From: RGIG4079 sp045637505 | GTDB taxonomy: Bacteria > Bacteroidota > Bacteroidia > Bacteroidales > Muribaculaceae | Length of the DNA: 64,000 nt | Direction of reading: 5' to 3' | Assembly: GCA_045637505.1 (NCBI GenBank) | Contig: JAZTZO010000020.1 | Coordinates: forward strand, 62,001 to 126,000 | Shown here: one piece after another, positions 9,340 through 17,289 of the stretch | Numbering within the stretch: position 1 is the first letter of the stretch | Layout: each line of letters begins with the position of its first letter | Made by a program: the position numbers and the translations under genes | The notes under the pieces: generated by a model | What the model was told of the DNA's origin: nothing | The model's database searches: none | Seen by the model: only the letters and a program-made list of their open reading frames with translations

Positions 9340-9370
9340 TTTGAGAAATGTTATATTTTATGTAACTTTA
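9340..9370 (+). promoter_or_regulatory. Promoter of DJ-1 family gene
   Basis: TTTG at 9340-9343, a 19-nt spacer and TAACTTTA at 9363-9370, a near match to the Bacteroidetes -33/-7 pattern. It lies about 50 nt before the ATG at 9420 and has the same -7 sequence as the divergent response regulator promoter. Confidence 0.65.
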
Positions 9371-9419
9371 CAAAGTTAAAAAAATATAGATTATTAACCT
9401 ACAAACTTTACATTTTTTT

Positions 9420-9995
9420 ATGAAACGATCATTTTTATTTTTAGCCGAAGGGTTTGAAGAAATAGAAGCTTTGACAGTTGTTGATGTTATGCGTCGTGCT
9501 GGTATGGATTTGAAAACGGTATCGGTTACTGCCGACCATAAAGTGCTTGGCGCTCACGGCATTCCCGTGCTTGCTGATATGTTGATTTCAGAGGCCGATT
9601 TGGCAAATGCCGAATGGCTCATCGCTCCTGGAGGTATGCCTGGTTCGACTAACTTGGCAAACTGTGAAATTCTTAGCAAAGCACTCAAAGCACATGCGCA
9701 AGCAGGTGGAAAGATTGCGGCAATATGTGCTGCTCCCGCTGTTGTTCTTTATCCTCTCGGCATTCTTGATGGAAAAGAAGCAACATGTTATCCTGGTTTT
9801 GAAGGGGAATGTGTGAAAGCTGTGATGCGCGACACTCCAGTTGTGGCTCTCGATAATATTATCACAGCCAATGGCCCTGCAACAGCATTGCGTTTTGCGT
9901 TGGCAATCGTTGCCAATTCAATGGGTGAGGGAGTGGCTCAAGAGATTGGTTGTGGAATGTTGCACTACACTCGCACAATGAATTTTTATTTCTAA
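9420..9995 (+). CDS. DJ-1/PfpI (YajL/ThiJ-like) family protein
   Basis: A 191-residue protein of the DJ-1/PfpI superfamily. FLAEGFEEIEALTVVDVMRRAG at the N-terminus carries the conserved Glu, and AAICAAPAVVL near residue 102 is the nucleophile-elbow region with the reactive Cys. The length matches YajL/ThiJ proteins, for which glyoxalase/deglycase-type or chaperone activities have been proposed; none can be confirmed here. It is cytosolic, with no signal peptide. It stands alone between a promoter and a terminator-like hairpin. An older annotation name would be 4-methyl-5(beta-hydroxyethyl)-thiazole monophosphate synthesis protein, which is probably misleading. Confidence 0.88.
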   Translation: MKRSFLFLAEGFEEIEALTVVDVMRRAGMDLKTVSVTADHKVLGAHGIPVLADMLISEADLANAEWLIAPGGMPGSTNLANCEILSKALKAHAQAGGKIAAICAAPAVVLYPLGILDGKEATCYPGFEGECVKAVMRDTPVVALDNIITANGPATALRFALAIVANSMGEGVAQEIGCGMLHYTRTMNFYF

Positions 9996-10018
9996 ACAAT
10001 AATTGAGACTATGAGAAA

Positions 10019-10060
10019 ATGTGCGCAATGGATAATATGGGTCTATTGCGCATGTTTTTT
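10019..10060 (+). terminator. Terminator after DJ-1 family gene
   Basis: The inverted repeat TGCGCAAT / ATTGCGCA (8 bp, extendable by wobble) is followed by a run of six T. It lies just downstream of the DJ-1 gene. Confidence 0.7.
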
Positions 10061-10105
10061 ATTTGCAAAAACGATGTTTTTGAACTAAATTTGCTTGATT
10101 ATAAG

Positions 10106-10113
10106 TAACTTTG
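10106..10113 (+). promoter_or_regulatory. Possible -7 element before tamB
   Basis: TAACTTTG is an exact TAnnTTTG match. A TTTG at 10079-10082 gives a rather long 23-nt spacer. It overlaps the TTG at 10111; if used, translation would have to begin downstream (TTG 10117 or ATG 10150). Confidence 0.35.
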
Positions 10114-13100
10114 AAGTTGAAACGGGTCGTCGCAAATATATTTAAAACAATGTTTTGGGCAATAGTAGCCTTGCTATTATTGGTCTTGGGCATTGTACAG
10201 GTTGCATATTCCGATTGGTTTCAAGATAAGTTGAGAGTCGAACTGGTGTCGCGAGTAAACGCATCGGGCGATGTGAAAGTGGCTCTTGATTATCTTTCGA
10301 TAGATTTTCCTTTAGATGTGCAACTTGAAGGGTTGTTGGTCGTTGAACCTCAAAATGACACTCTTATTGCTGCAAAGAAAGCTACTGTATCGGTGGCGTT
10401 GATGCCGTTGCTATATGGTCGGGTAGAAGTAAATGAGGCTTCGTTGACCGATGCACGATATCGAATGGGGAATGTTGATTCGGCGATGTTTATGAAGATT
10501 GTTGCATCAAAACTTTCTATAAAAGATGCATCGGTGGGCCTTGCTTCAAGTGATATCAATCTCACGCAAGCCGATATACAAGGCGGACGAGTAGATTTGT
10601 TGTTGAAAAATGATACGACGCCTACAGTTGCCGACACAGCGCAGTCTGCTCCATGGAAAATCAAAGCAAAAGATTTGCATTTGCGCGACTTTACCTACCA
10701 CATGGCATTAGAGGCTACTATTGATTCGCTTTCAACGCATTTTGTTGATGCTTCGGTGAAAAATATGGAGGTTGATTTAGGCGAACAAAAAGTTGTTGTT
10801 GAGCTTGTGCAGGGAGAGAAACTTGATGCGACATATATAGCATCTACAGCCGAGGCTTTGCCATCTAAAGACGATGATAACCCTTCAGCACCGTGGACCA
10901 TAATGGTTGACTCGATTGATTTTATAAAATCTAAAGCATTATATGCGTTGGCCAATGTTGAGCCTATGCCTGGATTGGATTTCAATTACATACAGGTTGA
11001 TAGCCTTGACCTTAAAATAGCGTCATTCTACAATGAAGCATCAGAGATTTCTATCCCCATAAGGTACTTTACTGCTCAAGAACGATGTGGTATTACATTG
11101 CACGGTCATGGCGAATTTGCTCTCGATGAAAATGCGATGTATTTGCGTCAGTTTGATGTGATGACCAACAACTCTCATCTTAAAGCCGATGGGAAATTGG
11201 GCATGATAGGCGATTTCGCACAATCACAAATGTTATTGATAGGAAACGGCGAGCTGGGTATAGCCGATGTCGCAACAATGTTCCCAGCATATAAACCCAT
11301 GATGCGAGGCGTGCCAATGCACGACAAACTGTTTGTTGATGTAAATTTGGAAGGTTCGTTAAAGTATCTCACAATAAATAAGTTGCAAGCCGATTTAAAT
11401 GGTCGAGTAAATGTTGAAGCCGATGGATATGTGGCAAATGTAACCGATTTTAACCACATGAGAGGTGCGTTGGGCGTTAGTGGAGAAATCGTTGATGCCG
11501 ATTTTGTGAACGCATTTATAGGAGATGATGCCAATGAGTTATTAGTGCTACCTAAAATGTCACTTGCTGGGAATGTTGATTTCTCTCCGGGGCTTATTGA
11601 GGGTGCGATTGATGCCCATACTCGTGGCGGAGACTTGGCAATGGAAGCGATGTGGAATAGCCGTGCCGAAGGGTATGACCTCAATGTGGAATTGATAGAA
11701 TTTCCTATTGATGCATTTATGCCCAAGATGGGGGTTAAGCGAGTATCGGGAAGGTTGGACGCTAATGGAAAGCATTATAACCCATTTAATCGCAATATGG
11801 TTATTGATGCTCAAGCCGATATTGAATATGTCGAGTATCAAGGTGATGAGTATAAGGATATTGCAGCGCATGTGATGATGAAAAATCATAATGCAGAGGT
11901 TGCATTGAGTTCTGAAAATGAGGGTGCCGACTTTGATTTAATGGCATGTTGCAAGTTTGACAAGAGCTCGCTGGAATGGGATGTGAATGCCGATATCCGT
12001 TCTCTTGATTTTTATGCACTCGGAATGACACAAGAGCAAGCATTGTTGACCACTCTCTTCAATAGTAAGGGCGCACTCGATGTTAAAGCACACAAGGTGA
12101 GGGGAATGTTGCAAGTTGATGATATGGATTGGCGTAGCGATTCGCTCAATCTTGCAGTAAAGGATATTAATGCCAAGGTGATGGCCTCTGACTCGGTTAT
12201 CAATTTAGCCATGCGCAACAATGACATGTATGCTTTTTTGAGTACTACCGACAAGGTTGACTCGTTGGCCACAAAGGTGGTGACACTTGCCGATGTGTTG
12301 TCGCATCAAATAGATTCACGAAAGATTGATGTAGAGCAAATTCAACAAGTGATGCCACGCTTTAATTTGGTTATGAAAGCCGGCTCGCAAAATTTGTTGG
12401 CGCAATATTTGGCATCAATGGACCAATCATTTAATCGCATGTCGTTAAAGCTGAGTAATGATTCGATGATTAATTTGTCGGCTCATGTATATGAATACAA
12501 GATGGGCACTACACAACTCGATACGATTAGCCTTACGGCCAATCAGTATGATAAAATATTGATGTATAACGCATCAGTAGGTAATCGACCAGGAACATTT
12601 GATGAGTTTGCACATGTGACGATTGACGGATATTTGGCCGATGATTTGGTGTCGGCACATTTACAACATCGCAACATTGCTGGCGAAGAGGGATATAATA
12701 TAGGGGCATTGGCACAGGTGGGTGATTCGCTTGTGAGGTTTGAACTATTTCCCGCGACACCGATGCTTGCATATAAATCGTGGGATATAAACGACGAGAA
12801 CTTCATAGAGTATAATATGTACACACATCATGTTGATGCCGATGTGGTGATGAAAAATTCAACAAGTTCAATCAATATATTTACGGCCCACGGCGAGTCG
12901 CACGATGGAGAACAAGAGGACTTGCATGTGAAGATAAAAGACCTTAAACTTGCCGAGTTGATAGCATTTAATCCATATGCGCCACCTATAAAAGGTGATA
13001 TGTCGGCCGATATGAAGATTAATTGGCACGATGGTCGCTTGAATGGCGATGGAATGGTGTCGCTCAAAGACTTTGTTGTAGGGAAAGAAAGAGTGGGATC

Positions 13101-14808
13101 GTTTGTTGCTGATTTAGGAGTGAGCACCGACGATGCAGGTCAAATTAATGCGAAGGCTGCACTGATGGTTGATGGAGAAAAAACGATGACTATTGCAGGC
13201 AATCTCAACGATAGCACGAGCCAAAATCCGTTAATGCTCGATTTCTCGATGATTCATTTTCCACTAAAAGTGCTAAACCCTATGCTACCCAATAATATAG
13301 CAACATTGAGTGGAACATTAAATGGTGAGATGACTATAACAGGCGATAGCAATGCTCCAATACTAAACGGTAAGCTCGATTTTGACTCGGTTGCAGTGTT
13401 GGTGGGCATGACTGGTACTCCGCTGAATTTTTCAGAGGTGGAAATCCCTGTAGAGGATAATGTGGTGACATTTAACGATTTTGGAATAACCGGAGTAAAT
13501 AAAAATCCGTTAAAGGTAAACGGAACGGTTGATATAAAAGAGTTATCTGCGCCCAAGATTGATTTGAATCTAAAGGCTCGCAATATGCAGATTGTGGGAA
13601 GCAATAAATCGCGCCGTGCCGATGTGTATGGTAAGGGATTTGTTGATGTAGATGCCGATGTGCAAGGCGATTTATCGCATTTGGATGTTGATGCAACAAT
13701 CGATTTGTTGTCGGGCTCAAATGTCACCTATATAATGCCCTCGGCAACCTCGGCAATAACATCATATAGCACCGAAAATATGGTGAAGTTTGTGAAATTC
13801 TCCGATACTACACATGTAGAAGAAACCGAGCAGTCAATCGTAGCGATGCAAATGGACCTTGATGTAGCGCTGATAGTGTCGGAGGGGACAACATTAAATG
13901 TAGATCTTTCGGCCGATGGTAAAAACAAAGTGCAGTTGCAAGGTAGTGGTACATTGAATTACTCGCTCGACAAGATGGACGATAGCCGAGTAACTGGTCG
14001 ATACACGATTAATAAAGGTTTTGTGCGATATACACCACCATTGATGTCGGAAAAGTTATTTAATTTTGACGAAGGTAGTTATGTGGCATTTAATGGCGAT
14101 ATGCTTAACCCCACATTGAGCCTATCGGCTGTAGATGATTTGAAAGCCAATGTTACTCGTGAGGGACAAGACTCGCGTTTGGTTGATTTTAAAGTGAAAC
14201 TCTCGGTTACAAATAGTTTGGAAAATATGAATGTAGCCTTTGACCTATCGGCTCCAGAGGATATTACGATAACCAACGAACTCTCATCGATGAGTGCCGA
14301 ACAACGAGCCAGTCAAGCAATGAATATGTTGTTGTATAATGTTTATTCGGGTTCGGGTTCAAAAGGGAACACCAATTTAGTAGGAAATCCACTATATTCG
14401 TTTGTTGAATCGAGATTAAATACTTGGGCAGCAAACAATATTGGGTTTGTAGATATTTCATTCGGGATTGATCAATATGATAAAACTGTCGATGGAAATA
14501 AATCGAAGGCAACGAGTTATAGTTACAAGGTTTCAAAGACATTGTTTAACGATCGTTTCAAGATTGTAGTGGGTGGAAATTATTCGACCGATGCCGATGT
14601 TGATGAGAATTTTTCACAAAACTTGATAAACGATATATCGTTTGAATATATGCTAAACAAGAGCGGAACGATGTATGTGAAATTATTCCGTCAAGTGGGC
14701 TTTGAAAGTGTTCTTGAGGGTGAAATAACGCAAACGGGTGTGGGTTTTGTGTATAAACGCAAACTTAAGTCGTTGAGAGACCTATTTGGAAAAGAGAAAA
14801 AACAATGA
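10111..14808 (+). CDS. tamB: TamB-like translocation/assembly module protein (DUF490)
   Basis: A very long (about 1565-residue) envelope protein of the TamB/AsmA-like group. There is one N-terminal membrane anchor (residues about 15-31), then a long beta-rich repetitive periplasmic region, and a C-terminal DUF490-type domain (roughly 1150-1550). Such proteins form a hydrophobic groove bridging inner and outer membranes and act in outer-membrane protein insertion or lipid transport. The stop overlaps the start of the TamA-like gene by 4 nt, the classic tamA/tamB pairing. The start is uncertain: TTG at 10111 or 10117 keeps the basic KLKRVV leader before the anchor, while ATG at 10150 removes it. 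Confidence 0.85.
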   Translation: MKLKRVVANIFKTMFWAIVALLLLVLGIVQVAYSDWFQDKLRVELVSRVNASGDVKVALDYLSIDFPLDVQLEGLLVVEPQNDTLIAAKKATVSVALMPLLYGRVEVNEASLTDARYRMGNVDSAMFMKIVASKLSIKDASVGLASSDINLTQADIQGGRVDLLLKNDTTPTVADTAQSAPWKIKAKDLHLRDFTYHMALEATIDSLSTHFVDASVKNMEVDLGEQKVVVELVQGEKLDATYIASTAEALPSKDDDNPSAPWTIMVDSIDFIKSKALYALANVEPMPGLDFNYIQVDSLDLKIASFYNEASEISIPIRYFTAQERCGITLHGHGEFALDENAMYLRQFDVMTNNSHLKADGKLGMIGDFAQSQMLLIGNGELGIADVATMFPAYKPMMRGVPMHDKLFVDVNLEGSLKYLTINKLQADLNGRVNVEADGYVANVTDFNHMRGALGVSGEIVDADFVNAFIGDDANELLVLPKMSLAGNVDFSPGLIEGAIDAHTRGGDLAMEAMWNSRAEGYDLNVELIEFPIDAFMPKMGVKRVSGRLDANGKHYNPFNRNMVIDAQADIEYVEYQGDEYKDIAAHVMMKNHNAEVALSSENEGADFDLMACCKFDKSSLEWDVNADIRSLDFYALGMTQEQALLTTLFNSKGALDVKAHKVRGMLQVDDMDWRSDSLNLAVKDINAKVMASDSVINLAMRNNDMYAFLSTTDKVDSLATKVVTLADVLSHQIDSRKIDVEQIQQVMPRFNLVMKAGSQNLLAQYLASMDQSFNRMSLKLSNDSMINLSAHVYEYKMGTTQLDTISLTANQYDKILMYNASVGNRPGTFDEFAHVTIDGYLADDLVSAHLQHRNIAGEEGYNIGALAQVGDSLVRFELFPATPMLAYKSWDINDENFIEYNMYTHHVDADVVMKNSTSSINIFTAHGESHDGEQEDLHVKIKDLKLAELIAFNPYAPPIKGDMSADMKINWHDGRLNGDGMVSLKDFVVGKERVGSFVADLGVSTDDAGQINAKAALMVDGEKTMTIAGNLNDSTSQNPLMLDFSMIHFPLKVLNPMLPNNIATLSGTLNGEMTITGDSNAPILNGKLDFDSVAVLVGMTGTPLNFSEVEIPVEDNVVTFNDFGITGVNKNPLKVNGTVDIKELSAPKIDLNLKARNMQIVGSNKSRRADVYGKGFVDVDADVQGDLSHLDVDATIDLLSGSNVTYIMPSATSAITSYSTENMVKFVKFSDTTHVEETEQSIVAMQMDLDVALIVSEGTTLNVDLSADGKNKVQLQGSGTLNYSLDKMDDSRVTGRYTINKGFVRYTPPLMSEKLFNFDEGSYVAFNGDMLNPTLSLSAVDDLKANVTREGQDSRLVDFKVKLSVTNSLENMNVAFDLSAPEDITITNELSSMSAEQRASQAMNMLLYNVYSGSGSKGNTNLVGNPLYSFVESRLNTWAANNIGFVDISFGIDQYDKTVDGNKSKATSYSYKVSKTLFNDRFKIVVGGNYSTDADVDENFSQNLINDISFEYMLNKSGTMYVKLFRQVGFESVLEGEITQTGVGFVYKRKLKSLRDLFGKEKKQ

Positions 14809-17102
14809 GAATAAAAGTGGCGAAAATATTGAGTAGAGTGGTTGTTGCATTGTCAATTGCAATGAGTGTGACCTCGTGCTCGACTACAAAGCGATTAAGT
14901 ATCGATGACCCACTTTATACAGGAGTGAAAGGGGTGGAAATCACCTCGCTCGGCGATGAGAAATTGCCGTCGGATGTAAAGTCGCAAATAAAAGAGGCTG
15001 TAAATGTAGCCCCTAACAATAGCCTGATTTCGCCATCGATACGCCATCCGTTCCCTGTGGGATTGTGGGTATATAATAATTGGAACAGCGAAGCGACTGG
15101 TTTGAAGGGGTGGTTGTATGAAAAATTGGTTGAAGAGCCAGTGCTTTTGTCTGATGTGCGCCCCGAATTGCGTATAAAAATGATTGATGAGATACTCGAA
15201 AATAACGGATATTTTAGTTCGGTCGTAGATTATAAATTGATTCAAGGGAAAAATCCTAAAAAGGTAAAGGTGGCTTATGATGTAAAAACCGGGCCAGTTT
15301 ATCATATCGATTCAGTCGAATTGCTCCCCGACACAAATCACCTCAATCATATCATTGACTCAATAACGATAAGGTCAAAAATGCTCACTAAAGGTGTGCG
15401 TTATTGCACCGATTCGCTTGCTCAATTGCGTACCGAAATAGCTAATCAAGTGAGAGATAAAGGGTATTATTATTTCCGACCCGATTATATTGAGTATCTT
15501 GCCGATAGTACTATCGCGCAACAGAGTATAGCATTGCGAATGATTATAGCCGATGATGTGCCCAATGAGGCGCTAAAACGATATGTAACGGGCGATGTGA
15601 CGGTTAAAATAAATCGTTATGAAGGGGGAGGAACGCCCGATACGATTTTAACTCAACGGGCAACGATTGTGCAGATGCAACCTATCAAGTTTCGACATCA
15701 GTTAATTCAAGAATGTGTGACATTTAGGGAGGGCAAAACATTCTCGGTGCGTGACATGAATCGCACGCAAACCTATTTGTCGCGAATGGGTATTTTTAAA
15801 GATATAAACATTGCTGTAGTCCCCGATACATTAAGCTCCGACAATAAACTTAATGTGGAAATTGATTGCACTCAAGATGCTGCTCTTGAGGCAAGTATAG
15901 AAGTAAATGTTGCATCAAAATCAAATAGTTATTTGGGGCCAGGGCTGTCGTTGGGACTAACGCATAAGAACTTGTTTGGTGGTGGAGAGCAATTGAATGT
16001 GAGTCTTGTGGGTGCTTATGAATGGCAAACGGGGCGTAATAGTAGTTCGATATTTAATTCTTATGAATTCGGGATTAATACATCGTTGTCATTCCCTCGA
16101 TTGCTTGCACCCAAGTTTATCCCACGGCGACGTCGTGAATTGAACTGGACACGGATTTCGCTTGATGCTGAAATTCTTAACCGTCCTCACTATTTTAAGA
16201 TGGGGCAATTCAATGTTGCCATGAGTTATGATTGGCAGTCAACGAGGTATTCGACCAATACTCTCACGTTGGGGAAAATTACTTATACCAAACTCATAAA
16301 TACTACGGCCGATTTTGACTCAATAATGGGCGAAAATCTTGCTGTAGCGCAAAGTTTTAAGGATCAATTTATTCCACAAATAGCCTATTCCTACACCTAC
16401 GACCGCAAGATTGATAGAAATAACGCGATAAACTGGCAATTCTCGGTGCAAGAAGCGGGTAATCTGTTCTGGTCGTTGTGGGAACTTGCTGGTAGTGATG
16501 GGGAGAAGAAGTTATTTAACACTCCATTCTCTCAATTTATAAAGGGCTCAACTCAAGTGGTGTTTAATTGCCGACTTGGTGGAAATCATTGGTTACACAC
16601 TCGAGCTGCAGTAGGAGCAGCGCATGCCTATGGAAATTCTTCGCAAGTGCCATATAGTGAGCAGTTTTATGTGGGAGGAGCAAACTCGGTGCGTGGTTTT
16701 GCCGTGAGAAGTATTGGGCCTGGTACATATCGAGCTCCAGGGGCATCGGCCGATAATTATTTTGACCAAACAGGTACATTTAAGTTTGAGGCAAATGTGG
16801 AATATCGATTCCCTATTTATGGAATGTTTAAAGGTGCATTTTTTGTTGATGCGGGAAATGTGTGGTTGCTTGAAGATGACCCACAGCGTCCTGGTGGAAC
16901 ATTGGTGGGCTCACGATTCTTGCGCGATTTGGCATTGGGAACAGGTGCTGGATTGAGATTTGATATGGAAATGCTTGTTGTTCGTGCCGATCTAGGTATA
17001 GCACTACATGCTCCTTATGATACTGGCAAAAGAGGGTATTTTAATATGAAATCATTTAAAGATTCGTGGGCATTTCATCTTGCGATAGGGTATCCGTTTT
17101 AA
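14805..17102 (+). CDS. tamL: TamL-like lipoprotein: BamA/TamA-family outer-membrane barrel
   Basis: A 765-residue Omp85-family protein. The N-terminus is a lipoprotein signal peptide with lipobox SVTSC (Cys near residue 25), unlike proteobacterial TamA, and matching the lipidated Bacteroidota form called TamL. POTRA-like repeats cover about residues 120-360; the C-terminal half is a 16-strand-type barrel with the Omp85 hallmark GGANSVRGFAVRSIGPG near residue 628 and a terminal aromatic residue (IGYPF). It is expected in the outer membrane with POTRA domains in the periplasm, partnering the upstream TamB in protein or lipid homeostasis. No acidic residues follow the lipid Cys, so the N-terminus should stay periplasmic. 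Confidence 0.85.
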   Translation: MRIKVAKILSRVVVALSIAMSVTSCSTTKRLSIDDPLYTGVKGVEITSLGDEKLPSDVKSQIKEAVNVAPNNSLISPSIRHPFPVGLWVYNNWNSEATGLKGWLYEKLVEEPVLLSDVRPELRIKMIDEILENNGYFSSVVDYKLIQGKNPKKVKVAYDVKTGPVYHIDSVELLPDTNHLNHIIDSITIRSKMLTKGVRYCTDSLAQLRTEIANQVRDKGYYYFRPDYIEYLADSTIAQQSIALRMIIADDVPNEALKRYVTGDVTVKINRYEGGGTPDTILTQRATIVQMQPIKFRHQLIQECVTFREGKTFSVRDMNRTQTYLSRMGIFKDINIAVVPDTLSSDNKLNVEIDCTQDAALEASIEVNVASKSNSYLGPGLSLGLTHKNLFGGGEQLNVSLVGAYEWQTGRNSSSIFNSYEFGINTSLSFPRLLAPKFIPRRRRELNWTRISLDAEILNRPHYFKMGQFNVAMSYDWQSTRYSTNTLTLGKITYTKLINTTADFDSIMGENLAVAQSFKDQFIPQIAYSYTYDRKIDRNNAINWQFSVQEAGNLFWSLWELAGSDGEKKLFNTPFSQFIKGSTQVVFNCRLGGNHWLHTRAAVGAAHAYGNSSQVPYSEQFYVGGANSVRGFAVRSIGPGTYRAPGASADNYFDQTGTFKFEANVEYRFPIYGMFKGAFFVDAGNVWLLEDDPQRPGGTLVGSRFLRDLALGTGAGLRFDMEMLVVRADLGIALHAPYDTGKRGYFNMKSFKDSWAFHLAIGYPF

Positions 17103-17254
17103 TCCAGGCTAATTGCTCACGCATAAGCATATTAGACACAGTTAAAGTGTGGCGTAGGCAAGCGAAATGATTTTCTCGATTGTATTTTTAGGTTGTAAAA
17201 TCTATAATCAAGTTAAAAAGGGGAAAATATGAGGTCTAATCCCTTACGATTTAC

Positions 17255-17262
17255 TATCTTTG
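17255..17262 (+). promoter_or_regulatory. -7 promoter element before LptD-like gene
   Basis: TATCTTTG, an exact TAnnTTTG match 28 nt before the TTG start. No good -33 TTTG lies at the usual distance. The rest of the 187-nt gap from 17103 shows no gene and no convincing terminator. Confidence 0.5.
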
Positions 17263-17289
17263 CATTTTGAAATAAAGTGAATTAAACTT

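Noticed and set aside
11175..11726. 183-residue minus-strand ORF inside tamB
   Set aside because: It is antisense to a well-supported long gene, Ser/Pro-rich low-complexity in composition, and has no promoter or family likeness.
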